Shown piece after piece: positions 18,227 through 27,423 of a DNA stretch of 64,000 nt. The stretch comes from Spirochaetales bacterium (GTDB lineage: Bacteria > Spirochaetota > Spirochaetia > DAHUYW01): the NCBI GenBank assembly GCA_027306915.1, contig DAHUYW010000009.1:40243-104242 (forward strand). Reading direction: 5' to 3'. The translations under genes and the position numbers were made by a program. How positions within the stretch are numbered: position 1 is the stretch's first letter; each line of letters begins with the position of its first letter. The notes beneath the pieces were generated by a model. It ran no database searches. It saw nothing but the letters and a program-made list of their open reading frames with translations, and was not told the DNA's origin.

Positions 18227-20497
18227 ATGGCGACAGTCAAGGACATAGCGAGGATCGCAGGCGTCTCTCACGGAACCGTCTCCAACGTGTTGAACGGGCG
18301 GCACGGGGTAAGCCCCGACAAGGCGCGCAGGGTCGAGGAGGCCATTCACGCCCTCGGCTACGTGCCCGACGGCAACGCCCGCAGCCTGAAGACGAGTAAG
18401 ACCCGCTCGGTCGCGGTGATTCTTCCCAACATCGTCGACCCCCACTTTGCACAGCTCTTTACGGGAGTTGAACGCGTGCTCGCGGAAAGCGGCTACTCGG
18501 TCGGCCTCTTCATCACCGCGGAGATCGCGGCCAAAGAGAGCCTTATTCTCGAGCAGATCCTGCGCCAGCGCTTCGACGGAGTCGTCATCGCGACTTGCCA
18601 GCCCGAGGCGCGCGCCTGCTTCGAGCGGCTGCGCGAAAAGAACGTGAAGGTCGTCTTCGTCGAGCGCGAGCACGCCGATCGGCTCTATAGCTTTGCCTTC
18701 GTGGACACCTATGCTGCCGTGCACAACGCGGTCGAGCGCCTTCTATCGGAAGGGATGCGGAGTCTCGTCCTCGTTGCCGGCCCGCGGGAATACTCAAGCG
18801 AGGAGACGGCGATCCGCGCCTTTGCCGAGGCGCACCGTGAGCGATCCGTCGAAGTTGCGCCGGACAGGATCCTCATGACAAACTATGACCGGGAGGGAGC
18901 CTTCCGGGCGACGATCCGGCTGCTTCGATCGTCGAGGGCCGTTGACGCCATCCTAGCCACCTCGACCCAGATGATCGAAGGAGTCATGAAGGCCTTTGCG
19001 ATCGGAGCGCCGCCGGAGCTGCAGAGGCCATCCTTCATCACCTTGAGCGAGGATTCCTGGACCGGCGGCGCATGCGAGAACGTCATCAAAATCGGACGCC
19101 CCTCCATAAAGGTCGGCGAGGTTGCCGCGGAGCTGCTCCTCGGCGACTTTGCTCAGCCCTTCTTCCAGCCGCAGCGGCGGCGGGTGGAGATCCCGTTTCC
19201 GTCGGCCGGTCGCGGGGCTGCGTCCCGCTCGCCCGCTCGCCGAAGCTCCACGGTACGGGTCCTTGCCCTGCGAGGGTCGGGTGCGGAGGCGCTCGGAGCC
19301 CTCCTACCTGACTTTCGCGCACGCTCGCAGATTGACGTGAAGATCGAGACGCTTGAGTACGAGGAGCTCTACGATGCAATTCGCGGAGAAAAAAACCTCG
19401 ATCGAATCGACGTCTTTCAGATCGATACCCCGTGGCTCGAAGAGCTCGTTCGAGAGGGTCAGCTTCTTCGCCTCGACGATCTCCTTGCAAAGACTCCGCA
19501 GGCGGTCGCCGACTTCATCCCTGGCATCCTCGAAACCTACGCCCGCTACGGAGATTGCTACTTCGCCCTGCCTTACCTCTTCGATACCCAGCTCCTCTTC
19601 TACCGAAAGGATCTCCTCGAGGACATCGGCGCGCGGAGGCAGTTCTACGAGCTGCACCGCGCCGAGCTTCGGGTCCCAGAGAGCTGGCAAGAGTTCAACG
19701 CCGTCGCCCGCTTCTTCAGCCGCGCTTATAACCCCGCCTCGCCGGTTGCATATGGGACCACCGCGGGGGCGAGATTCTCAAGCGGAGCCACGTGCGAGTT
19801 TCTTCCCCGGCAGTGGGGATTCGGGGGAGAAAGCTTCGACGACGCGGGAAACGTGACGCTCGACAGCCCGGAAAGCCTCCGCGCCCTCGAGAGCTACCTC
19901 GAGACCTTTCACTATGCCTCGCCGCGGTCGCCGCACCACTACTGGGACGAGCAGGTGGCTGAGTTCCTTGCCGGTGACGCCGCAATGATGATCCTCTTCT
20001 TCGCCCATGCGACTCGGATCGCCGACCGCGGCATGTCGAAGGTCGTCGGCAAGATCGGATACGCCCTGGTCCCCGGAAAGACGGGGCTGCTCGGAGGATG
20101 GTCCCTTGCGATCAACTCCGCGAGCCGGCAGGCCGAAGCCGCCTTCAGTTTCTTGAGCTGGGCCACCGGCAAGGAGATGGCGATTCCCTCGACGGTGCTC
20201 GGAGCATCTACCTCCTCGGTCTCGCTGTACAAGAGCTCCGAGCTCCTCGAGATCTATCCGTGGCTGCCGAAGGCTCTCGAAAGCTTTCGCAACAATCGCC
20301 GGCGCTGGCTGCCTTCCCGCGTTCGGGAGGCAGGGCTCTCGGAACGCGAGTTCGAGAAGATCGTCGGCCTTGCGGTTCACTCGTGCGTGGCCGGCGAGCT
20401 TTCGGCCGCCGAGGCGCTGAAGGAGGCGGCGAAGCGCCTGCGCCGCTACGGTGAGTCCGGAGCCCCCCGCGACGGAAAGGAGGTCCCGCAGGCATAG
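18227..20497 (+). CDS. LacI repressor fused to an ABC-type solute-binding domain
   Basis: A 756-residue protein with two ligand domains. Residues 1-50 are a LacI helix-turn-helix ([20 protein letters not shown]). Residues about 58-325 are the usual LacI sugar-binding core ([23 protein letters not shown]). After an Ala/Ser/Arg-rich linker (about 328-345), residues 346-750 match bacterial extracellular solute-binding protein family 1, with [43 protein letters not shown] and [11 protein letters not shown]. No signal peptide or membrane segment precedes that domain, so a normally periplasmic binder appears to act in the cytoplasm as a sensor. No ABC permeases adjoin it. Xylose isomerase follows 143 bp downstream on the same strand and is the obvious candidate target. 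No frameshift is visible at the junction. Confidence 0.88.
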   Translation: MATVKDIARIAGVSHGTVSNVLNGRHGVSPDKARRVEEAIHALGYVPDGNARSLKTSKTRSVAVILPNIVDPHFAQLFTGVERVLAESGYSVGLFITAEIAAKESLILEQILRQRFDGVVIATCQPEARACFERLREKNVKVVFVEREHADRLYSFAFVDTYAAVHNAVERLLSEGMRSLVLVAGPREYSSEETAIRAFAEAHRERSVEVAPDRILMTNYDREGAFRATIRLLRSSRAVDAILATSTQMIEGVMKAFAIGAPPELQRPSFITLSEDSWTGGACENVIKIGRPSIKVGEVAAELLLGDFAQPFFQPQRRRVEIPFPSAGRGAASRSPARRSSTVRVLALRGSGAEALGALLPDFRARSQIDVKIETLEYEELYDAIRGEKNLDRIDVFQIDTPWLEELVREGQLLRLDDLLAKTPQAVADFIPGILETYARYGDCYFALPYLFDTQLLFYRKDLLEDIGARRQFYELHRAELRVPESWQEFNAVARFFSRAYNPASPVAYGTTAGARFSSGATCEFLPRQWGFGGESFDDAGNVTLDSPESLRALESYLETFHYASPRSPHHYWDEQVAEFLAGDAAMMILFFAHATRIADRGMSKVVGKIGYALVPGKTGLLGGWSLAINSASRQAEAAFSFLSWATGKEMAIPSTVLGASTSSVSLYKSSELLEIYPWLPKALESFRNNRRRWLPSRVREAGLSEREFEKIVGLAVHSCVAGELSAAEALKEAAKRLRRYGESGAPRDGKEVPQA

Positions 20498-20640
20498 AAG
20501 GCTCAACTCTTGCTCTCACCGGTGGCCTGAGCGCACGGCGGGCATCGTTCGTTGCCGTCGGCGGCCGCCGAAGACAAGTCGCGACACAGGCCGAATTGCA
20601 GGTCATAGAGAATCATTCCAAATACACCGGAGGTGCTGTT

Positions 20641-21981
20641 ATGAACGTGTTTATCGGAGCGCGGGAATACTTCCCGAGCGTGAAAAAGATTCGCTACGAG
20701 GGGAAAGAGTCGGACAATCCCCTATCCTTCAAGTACTACGACCCGGAGAAGGTCGTGGGCGGCAAGAAGATGAAGGACCACCTTCGTTTCGCGGTCGCCT
20801 ACTGGCACAGCTTCTGCAACACCGGCGACGATCCCTTCGGCCCGGGAACCCACCGCTTTCCCTGGGCGAACGCAGTGGATCTCCTCGCCCAGGCCGAAGC
20901 CAGGGTCGATGCCGCCTTCGAGTTTTTCACGAAGCTGGGGGTCGATTACTACTGCTTCCATGATCGCGACATGGCTCCTGAAGGAAGCACGGTCGTCGAA
21001 TCGGAGAAGAACCTGAAACACCTCGTCGCCCTCGCCAAGGAGCGGCAGAAATCGACCGGAGTCAGGCTCCTGTGGGGGACGAGCAACCTCTTCAGCAATC
21101 CCCGCTACATGAACGGCGCAGCGACGAATCCGGACTTCCGCGTCTTGACCCATGCTGCGGCGCAGGTCAAGGCGGCTATCGAGGCGACGGTCGAGCTTGG
21201 CGGCGAGAACTACGTCTTCTGGGGCGGGCGCGAAGGCTATTTCACCCTGCTCAATACCGACATGAAGCGTGAGGTCGACCACATGGCCCACTTCCTCGCC
21301 GTCGCAAAGGACTACGGCCGCTCGATCGGCTTCAAGGGCAGCTTTCTCATCGAGCCGAAGCCGATGGAGCCCACGAAGCACCAGTACGACTTCGATGCGG
21401 CGACCGTGATCGGGTTTCTGCGCCACTACGGTCTGGATAAGGACTTCAAGCTCAACCTCGAGGCAAACCATGCAACCCTCGCGGGCCACTCTTTCGCCCA
21501 CGACCTGCAGCTTGCCGCGGATGCCGGTCTGCTCGGCAGCGTCGACGCGAACCGGGGCGATCCCCAAAACGGATGGGACACCGACCAGTTCCCGAACAAC
21601 GTCTACGAGACCGCCGAGGTCATGATGATCGTCCTCCAGATGGGTGGCTTCACGAACGGCGGCCTCAACTTCGACGCCAAGATCCGGCGCAGCTCGACTG
21701 ACCCGGAGGACCTCTTCCTCGCCCACATCGGAGGAATGGACACCTTCGCCTTCGGGCTTGAGCTCGCGCAGCGGATCCTCCAGGACGGAAGGATCACCGC
21801 TATGCGCAAAGAGCGTTACAGCTCGTTTGACGCAGGAGACGGGGCGTCCTTCGAGAAGGGGAAACTTGGCCTGGAAGCGCTCGCCGCGCTCGCCGCAAAG
21901 ACCGGTGAGCCTCCGCAGACAAGCGGCAGGCAGGAGCTCTACGAGAACATCGTCAATTCCCTGCTCGGCCGATTAGGCTGA
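20641..21981 (+). CDS. xylA: Xylose isomerase
   Basis: A 446-residue class II xylose isomerase interconverting D-xylose and D-xylulose. Catalytic His/Asp lie in [14 protein letters not shown]; metal-binding residues lie in [32 protein letters not shown] and GSVDANRGD. The ATG at 20641 has GGAGG upstream; an in-frame start at 20596 is discarded because it adds 15 non-family residues. It is downstream of the LacI/solute-binding fusion. No xylulokinase adjoins it directly, but two FGGY-family kinases lie in the window (22938 and 53816). Transcription probably ends at the strong hairpin at 22005-22036. Confidence 0.96.
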   Translation: MNVFIGAREYFPSVKKIRYEGKESDNPLSFKYYDPEKVVGGKKMKDHLRFAVAYWHSFCNTGDDPFGPGTHRFPWANAVDLLAQAEARVDAAFEFFTKLGVDYYCFHDRDMAPEGSTVVESEKNLKHLVALAKERQKSTGVRLLWGTSNLFSNPRYMNGAATNPDFRVLTHAAAQVKAAIEATVELGGENYVFWGGREGYFTLLNTDMKREVDHMAHFLAVAKDYGRSIGFKGSFLIEPKPMEPTKHQYDFDAATVIGFLRHYGLDKDFKLNLEANHATLAGHSFAHDLQLAADAGLLGSVDANRGDPQNGWDTDQFPNNVYETAEVMMIVLQMGGFTNGGLNFDAKIRRSSTDPEDLFLAHIGGMDTFAFGLELAQRILQDGRITAMRKERYSSFDAGDGASFEKGKLGLEALAALAAKTGEPPQTSGRQELYENIVNSLLGRLG

Positions 21982-22004
21982 GAGGGGCAATTCGGTCTCA
22001 GTCT

Positions 22005-22036
22005 GCGCCGCCCGCCGGGAGACTGGCGGGCGGTGC
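22005..22036. terminator. Strong hairpin between convergent xylA and btpA-like genes
   Basis: A GC-rich stem: GCGCCGCCCGCC (22005-22016), 8-nt loop, GGCGGGCGGTGC (22025-22036), 12 bp with one G-T pair. No T-run follows in either direction, so it may act as a bidirectional or Rho-assisted terminator. Confidence 0.6.
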
Positions 22037-22114
22037 CATCGCGGCAGGCTGATGTTCCGCAGATCGGAACGGAGGATCAGGCGCGCCGCGTCGGGTCCTC
22101 CATGCTCGAGCACC

Positions 22115-22924
22115 CTATCGGATGGACTTCGCTTTCTCCATGAAGCTCTTGACCCTGCTCTTGTCTACATGGTTCTCGAAGATTCCGTCGTACTTGAAGG
22201 TCGTCGCCACAATCGCCCCGTCGGCTATTCGCAGCTGCTCCTCAATGTTCCCGAGGTTCACGCCCGTGTTCGCGAAGACCACTGTCCCGGGGACCGCTTC
22301 CTTGGCTCGCTTGAGCACCGTGGCGTCGGCGGGAATGCCGGCCGTGAGGCCGGACACGCACAGGGCGTCCGGGTGGGTATTGAACACTGTCGACTTGGCA
22401 ATCTGAGCGATGTCCCGCGCCCCAAGGTAGCTTGCAGCCTCGGGGACGATGTTGAACAAAAGCCTGACGCCCTGCGCTCCAATGCTGTGCTGATGGCGGA
22501 CCGTGCGCCCGCAGTCGGTGTTCCACAAACCAAAATCGCTCGCGTAGACCCCAGTGAAAATCTCGCGCACGAATCTGCCTCCGGAGGCGGCCGCGACGTC
22601 GAGCGACGCAATCGGGTCCCAAAGGACATTTACCCCGAAGGGAACTCGGATCTCTCCCAAAAGCTCCCCGATCACGCGGGACATCGATGCAACGGTCACC
22701 GCGTCGACCGAAGTCAGATAGGGCAGGCTGAACTCGTTGGAAAACATCACCCCGTCGACTCCGCCTTCCTGCAGCGCTGCGAGATCCGTGCGCGCCTGGC
22801 GGACTATCTCCGCCATCCCCGTCTTGGAATCGTACCCCGGATCTCCGGGCAGCGCCCCGAGGTGGCACATTGCAATGATCGGCTTCCCGCAGCCGAACAG
22901 CTCCTCCGTCCACAATCCGCTCAT
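22115..22924 (-). CDS. BtpA/SgcQ family protein
   Basis: A 269-residue TIM-barrel-like protein of the BtpA family (PF03437). The family start KPIIAMCHLGALPGDPGY, then DGVMFSNEFSLPYL, VPFGVNVLWDP, and the C-terminal VFANTGVNLGNI and ADGAIVATTFKYDG are visible. BtpA was linked to photosystem I in cyanobacteria, but SgcQ-type members occur in sugar-catabolic operons of other bacteria, and this context fits the latter. The start has GAGGAG upstream. It is the last gene of an operon with the FGGY kinase 13 bp upstream and the M29 protein before that. The biochemical activity is unknown. Confidence 0.88.
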   Translation of the reverse strand: MSGLWTEELFGCGKPIIAMCHLGALPGDPGYDSKTGMAEIVRQARTDLAALQEGGVDGVMFSNEFSLPYLTSVDAVTVASMSRVIGELLGEIRVPFGVNVLWDPIASLDVAAASGGRFVREIFTGVYASDFGLWNTDCGRTVRHQHSIGAQGVRLLFNIVPEAASYLGARDIAQIAKSTVFNTHPDALCVSGLTAGIPADATVLKRAKEAVPGTVVFANTGVNLGNIEEQLRIADGAIVATTFKYDGIFENHVDKSRVKSFMEKAKSIR

Positions 22925-22937
22925 GTCTGGTTTCTCC

Positions 22938-24473
22938 TCACGTCGCCTGTTTATCTGAAAGCTCCCTCATGATCGGCTTCGTCGCCTCATACAGCTCTCG
23001 ATACCGTTTAAAACCGGCGCGATACCGGTCAGCGTGCTCGCGCCGTGGAACGACCGGCTCCCGGTAACGCACCCATTGCCCTATCTCCGATGTAGTCCGA
23101 AAGGCGCCGATCCCCACGGCCGCCAAGAAGGCATCCCCGTAGGAGGCACCCAACTGGATCGCGGGAATGGTCAGCTTGATCCCGGCAATATCCGCAACGA
23201 TCTGCAGCCATTCGGCGTTTTTGGTGCCGCCGCCCACCGCGAGAATTCTCTCGGGCCGGATCCCCTCCCTTCCCATGACCTCGAGGTTGTGGGCGATTCC
23301 GTAGCCGATTCCCTCCAGGATCGCGCGGTAGATATCCGATCGGGAATTGCGGAGCGAAAGGCCGAATATGACCCCCTTGGCGTCGGGATCGTTCAGCGGG
23401 GTTCTCTCGCCGGCGAAATAGGGCAACGCGATCAGCCCATTCGCTCCCGGGGGGGACACCCCTGCCAGCCGCGCCAACGCTGCAAACGCGTTCTCGCCGC
23501 CCTCTGCCTCAAGGTCGACCTCCGGCCGGCCGAACTCATTGCGAAACCATGTCGTAAGGCTCCCGCCGGCCGACATTCCCCCAGCAAGCACATAGGTGTC
23601 CTTTTCGAGAAAACTCGAGCACCAGAACACCGGGCTCGCTCTCAACTCCCGCGTCCGGGCGATGAAGAAGATGGTGCTCCCGAACATGAGCATCATGTCG
23701 CCCGAGGCGGAGACGCCGGCACTCAACGCCTCGGCGGCCGCATCAGTCGTTCCCGCAATCACCGGAGTGCCCTCGGCAAGCCCCGTCTGCCGTGCCGCCT
23801 CGGCGGTGACCGCTCCCGCGATGTCGGTAGACCAGCACACCTCAGGCAGCTTCCCGTGCCCGCCGATCCGGCCGGTCGCTCGCCTCTGCCAGGCAAGTCC
23901 GTCCGCGTCGAAAAAGGGGGCGTAGCTGCTTGCCGTGTAAACGTCGATGGTCGTCGCGCCGGTCAGGCGGTACACGAGGTAGGCCTGGCTGGTCAGAAAC
24001 CATCGGCTGCGCTCGAATATCTCTGGCTCGTGGTTGCGGATCCACAAGATCTTCGGGCCGGCGGACTGGGCGCTGAGCGAGCTCTTCCCCATCCTCCGAA
24101 TCCGGCGCTTGCCGAGCTTTCGCTCGAGGTAGGCGATCTCCTCCGAAGCGCGGGTGTCGATCCCGTACAAGATCCCCGCCCGAAGTGGCCTGCCTTCGGA
24201 GTCGATCGGGAGCACGCAGGGCCCGATTCCGCTCGTTCCCACTCCCGCGATGCGCCCTGGATCGACCTGCGACTCCGCAAGGAGCCGCCGCGTTATCGTC
24301 ACAAAATCGGACCACCAGACCCCGTCGGCATCGTGCTCGAAGCAGCCCGGTTTGGGCATGGCGAGCCGATGGGCGACGGAAGCCTCGGCTACCACTGCGC
24401 CCGCGCGCGTGACCAGCACCCCTTTCGACGAATAGGTGCCGATGTCGACGCCAAGGAGATATTCCCCGGTCAC
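22938..24473 (-). CDS. FGGY family carbohydrate kinase
   Basis: A 511-residue sugar kinase. The N-terminal phosphate loop is LLGVDIGTYSSKGVLV; the catalytic-base region is PVIAGTTDAAAEAL; the C-terminal ADP-binding segment is ILAVGGGTKNAEWLQIVADI. The substrate is not predictable: xylulose, ribulose and AI-2-type kinases share these motifs. The start is GTG at 24473 with a weak G-rich site upstream. It lies between the M29 peptidase (28 bp gap) and the BtpA protein (13 bp gap), probably under the divergent DeoR regulator. It could supply the xylulokinase step for xylA, but the two are in separate operons. Confidence 0.9.
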   Translation of the reverse strand: MTGEYLLGVDIGTYSSKGVLVTRAGAVVAEASVAHRLAMPKPGCFEHDADGVWWSDFVTITRRLLAESQVDPGRIAGVGTSGIGPCVLPIDSEGRPLRAGILYGIDTRASEEIAYLERKLGKRRIRRMGKSSLSAQSAGPKILWIRNHEPEIFERSRWFLTSQAYLVYRLTGATTIDVYTASSYAPFFDADGLAWQRRATGRIGGHGKLPEVCWSTDIAGAVTAEAARQTGLAEGTPVIAGTTDAAAEALSAGVSASGDMMLMFGSTIFFIARTRELRASPVFWCSSFLEKDTYVLAGGMSAGGSLTTWFRNEFGRPEVDLEAEGGENAFAALARLAGVSPPGANGLIALPYFAGERTPLNDPDAKGVIFGLSLRNSRSDIYRAILEGIGYGIAHNLEVMGREGIRPERILAVGGGTKNAEWLQIVADIAGIKLTIPAIQLGASYGDAFLAAVGIGAFRTTSEIGQWVRYREPVVPRREHADRYRAGFKRYRELYEATKPIMRELSDKQAT

Positions 24474-24501
24474 CCGAACACCGCCGCCTCGCGCTCCGGG
24501 C

Positions 24502-25569
24502 TCACAGGAGCATCCTTCCTTTGTCGAAGATCAACGCGCCGTCTAGATACACCTGCCCTTGCGTGCGGAGGTCTTTCACGATGTCCCAATGGATAGCGGA
24601 CTTGACGGTTCCGCCCGTTCCCGGATAGGCGCGTCCCAGCGCGAGGTGCACTGTCCCGGCAATTTTCTCATCAAGCAGAATGTCGTTGGAGAAGAAGCGA
24701 ACATGCGGGTTCGTGCCGAAGGCGAATTCGCCCACCATCCCCGATCCCGAGTCCGTCGTGACAATTCGCTCGAAGAAATCCTGGTTGGTCGTCGACCTTG
24801 TCTCCTTCAGAGCGCCGGCTTCCCAGCGAAGAAAGAGACCCTCGATAAGCCGTCCGCCGATGACCGCGGGATTCTCAAACGCGATGTGGCCGTTTACCGT
24901 CGATTCCACGGGCGAGGTGGCAATCTCGCCGTCGGGCATGTTGATCCGTCCCGCGGCGACATCCCAGCCGCGTCCTGCAATCGAAAATCGAAGATCGGTG
25001 TCCTTCCCGACGACGTGAATCTCCTTGCCTCTCGCAAGGATCTCGGTCCACCGTGCCCACTCCCTCCCCGCCTCCGGCCAGTCGAGCAGGCAGGCGTCGA
25101 AGAACATGTCCATCATCGTCTCTTCGTCGACTCCCGCCTGCTGCGCGAGCGCCGGTCCCGGAAGACGCAGAAGACACCATCTCGTCTTCTCCCACCGCAA
25201 TGACGAGATGCGTCCCATGGACCTCCGCAGCCACGAGAGCCGGTCGGCCGGGAGATCCCAGAAAACCGACGGGTTATGGGCGCCGCGCAGCCCGAAATAG
25301 ACGTTGGCCCATTCCATGCCGAAGGCCTCCACCTCCGGAACCCACTCGATCTGCTCGCGCGTGCCGTGCTTCAGAAGCGCACGGTTCAGCTCCTCTGAGA
25401 GGAACTGGACCTGCGGATACCCCCCTGCGCGGACGCACTCTTCGTAGAGCGCAGCGACCAGCGGATAGCTTTCGGGCTCCGTCATCGCGATCATAACCTT
25501 TTCGCCCGTGTGAACCGGAGCAGAATAGCCCACCAGCAACCGGGCAAGCTCTTTCCATCGCCTATCCAT
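24502..25569 (-). CDS. Aminopeptidase, M29 (thermophilic metallopeptidase) family
   Basis: A 355-residue M29-type metallopeptidase. The ligand motifs are all visible: Glu in MPDGEIATSPVE (about residue 214), Glu in VGEFAFGTNPH, His in GTVHLALG, and His/Asp in AIHWDIV. The cofactor site therefore looks intact. Family enzymes such as AmpS and aminopeptidase T release N-terminal residues and act in the cytoplasm. Its place as first gene of a sugar-kinase operon is unusual and suggests a role on a glycopeptide or conjugate, but this is inference. The ATG has AGGA upstream. It is divergent from the DeoR gene. Confidence 0.85.
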   Translation of the reverse strand: MDRRWKELARLLVGYSAPVHTGEKVMIAMTEPESYPLVAALYEECVRAGGYPQVQFLSEELNRALLKHGTREQIEWVPEVEAFGMEWANVYFGLRGAHNPSVFWDLPADRLSWLRRSMGRISSLRWEKTRWCLLRLPGPALAQQAGVDEETMMDMFFDACLLDWPEAGREWARWTEILARGKEIHVVGKDTDLRFSIAGRGWDVAAGRINMPDGEIATSPVESTVNGHIAFENPAVIGGRLIEGLFLRWEAGALKETRSTTNQDFFERIVTTDSGSGMVGEFAFGTNPHVRFFSNDILLDEKIAGTVHLALGRAYPGTGGTVKSAIHWDIVKDLRTQGQVYLDGALIFDKGRMLL

Positions 25570-25686
25570 GATTGGTTCTGTCCTTTGAATGACCTGGACC
25601 CAGTGCGAGCCATCACATCCGACCGATTATTGGAGTCCTTTCTTCACACTACCACATCCGATGGAGGCTTTTCAAGCACATTATGC

Positions 25687-25718
25687 TTGATTCTTATCCT
25701 TAAACGTCATAATATGAC
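25687..25718 (+). promoter_or_regulatory. deoR-type promoter with overlapping palindrome
   Basis: TTGATT (25687-25692), a 17-bp spacer, then TAATAT (25710-25715). The palindrome GTCATAATATGAC (25706-25718, 6-bp arms, central A) covers the -10 box, a classic layout for autorepression and for control of the divergent M29 operon. The leader to ATG 25731 is only about 9 nt. Confidence 0.6.
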
Positions 25719-25730
25719 TGATTGAGACCC

Positions 25731-26498
25731 ATGAGCCAGCTCGCGCGAATCAACGAGATCTACGACATCCTGAGATCAAAGCACAACGCCTCCACCAAGT
25801 ACCTCTGCAGCGCCCTTGGAGCCTCGGAATCGACCGTGCGGCGGGCGCTCGATTTCCTGGCGTCGACCGATGATAGGATCCGGCGCGTCCGCGGCGGCGT
25901 CGTCCTCCAGAACACCCGCGACGATTTCGAGTACATGTTCGAGCTGAAAGCAAGCTTCAACGTCGAGCTGAAGCGCAGAATCGCCCAAGCCGTCGTCGAC
26001 CACGTAAGCGACGGGGAGAGCCTGGTTCTGGATTCGGGCACGACCTGCCTGCAGACGGCCATGCAGCTGCATCGAAGGGAGCGCCTGCGGATCATCACCA
26101 CCGATGTAAAGGTAGCCGAGGAGCTCGCCAAATACGAGACCATCGAATCGATCGTAGTCGGAGGCGTGATTAGGCCCGGATTCTACAGCATCGGCGAGAG
26201 CCCCGCCCTCGAGATGCTCGACCACTTCACCGTTGACAAGGTGATTATGTCGGCCGACGCCGTCGACGTCGTCAGGGGAGTTACGAACCTTGCTACCTTC
26301 GAGGTGGGGGTCAAGAAGAAGATTATCGATATCGCACGGATCGCCATCCTGATCGCCGACCACACCAAGTTCGGCAAGGTCTCCCTCTATCGGGTCGCAG
26401 ACCTGTCCCGCTTTGCCACGATCATCACGACCAAAGAGCTTGATGCCCGGATCGCGGAGGAAATCCGCGACCTTGGAATCCCGCTGGTGCTGGTATGA
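25731..26498 (+). CDS. DeoR/GlpR family transcriptional regulator
   Basis: A 255-residue sugar-responsive regulator. The N-terminal winged helix (RINEIYDILRSKHNASTKYL, then ASESTVRRALDFL) is followed by RVRGGVV and a DeoR C-terminal sensor domain with the family blocks ESLVLDSGTTCLQ, RIITTDVKVAEEL, GGVIRPGFYS and ILIADHTKFGK. Family members bind phosphorylated sugars. ATG 25731 is preferred; the TTG at 25722 adds three residues. It is divergent from the M29-FGGY-BtpA operon, which it probably controls through the palindrome in the shared 161-bp gap. Confidence 0.9.
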   Translation: MSQLARINEIYDILRSKHNASTKYLCSALGASESTVRRALDFLASTDDRIRRVRGGVVLQNTRDDFEYMFELKASFNVELKRRIAQAVVDHVSDGESLVLDSGTTCLQTAMQLHRRERLRIITTDVKVAEELAKYETIESIVVGGVIRPGFYSIGESPALEMLDHFTVDKVIMSADAVDVVRGVTNLATFEVGVKKKIIDIARIAILIADHTKFGKVSLYRVADLSRFATIITTKELDARIAEEIRDLGIPLVLV

Positions 26499-26541
26499 CC
26501 AAGGCCTGCGGACTGGCGAAAAACCCCCGGTAGAACGAAAG

Positions 26542-27423
26542 CTATTCTCCGCTGTAGAAGGTCGTAGCCTCGAAATCCGGATTCACCTTCCTTATCTCCG
26601 CCATATGAGCATCCAGCCACAGTCTGAACCGCGCAAGCATCTCCTCGTCCACCACAAACCGGTTCACCGTGCCCGCGAGAAGTGCGCTGATGTCGACGAG
26701 CTTCCGGCAGCCTGTAACAACCAGGTCTATTCTGGTAGGGAGCGACTCAATCCCCTCGAGAGTGGTGAGAGGCGTCTCAGCCACGACCAAAGACTGCAGC
26801 TTTGACAGCTTTGAGAGATCCGGCAGGTGGGTGATGTTGGTTCCGGAAGCGGCGATCAGTTGGAGGTTTGTGCAACGGCTGAGTGGGGAGAGTGAGGTTA
26901 GCGGATTGTTGTCAACGTTCACTGTAACCAGTGGAAGTTTTGAGAGAACGTTGATGTCTGTAATCCGGTTTGCCGCAAGATCAATATTGCTCAAGGGAAG
27001 TCCCGAAAAGACATCTACGCTGGTGATTTGATTCCCCGATAGTCCGATCGCGGTTAGATTCCAAAAGGGCCGCAGATCAGGAACCTTGGTGAGCGGTGGA
27101 GTGAGGTAATCAAGTCCCAGATCCTTCACCAATGCAAGAGTGCCTGTGGGTAAGGCCGCACTGACCTTCGCGAAATCTGGCGGGGTCCTTCGGTCATAAT
27201 CAAGTATGCCAAATGTTCTCTCCCATCCCCCTCCGCTTCTTGCGGCAAATGCCGCGATTGCGTCCGATGGACTCATGTTAGAATAGCGCTCGCCCTCTGA
27301 ACCATTCGTCGCCTTGCGTTGCACTGGCCTCACATTGATCTTCGCATCGTCACACCCCACGAATGCTCCTCCAAGGACTATAATGACACTGAAGATGGCG
27401 GAGCCAACACAACTGAATCTCAC
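26542..27423 (-). CDS. Leucine-rich-repeat lipoprotein
   Basis: A 293-residue predicted lipoprotein. The signal peptide ends in GGAFVGC, so Cys24 would be lipidated. From about residue 95 come around seven short leucine-rich repeats (NLTAIGLSGNQITSVDVF, LSNIDLAANRITDINVL and so on). The 60 residues before them are polar, and the C-terminal 50 residues form a cap with charged helix. Its start overlaps the stop of the giant gene as ATGA, so the two are co-translated and probably act together at the envelope. It resembles internalin-A-type LRR proteins only in the repeat; no binding partner can be named. Confidence 0.82.
   Translation of the reverse strand: MRFSCVGSAIFSVIIVLGGAFVGCDDAKINVRPVQRKATNGSEGERYSNMSPSDAIAAFAARSGGGWERTFGILDYDRRTPPDFAKVSAALPTGTLALVKDLGLDYLTPPLTKVPDLRPFWNLTAIGLSGNQITSVDVFSGLPLSNIDLAANRITDINVLSKLPLVTVNVDNNPLTSLSPLSRCTNLQLIAASGTNITHLPDLSKLSKLQSLVVAETPLTTLEGIESLPTRIDLVVTGCRKLVDISALLAGTVNRFVVDEEMLARFRLWLDAHMAEIRKVNPDFEATTFYSGE

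Noticed and set aside
22938..24473. Naming the FGGY kinase xylB because xylA is nearby
   Set aside because: The kinase is on the opposite strand in a different operon with a DeoR regulator; FGGY motifs do not show the substrate.
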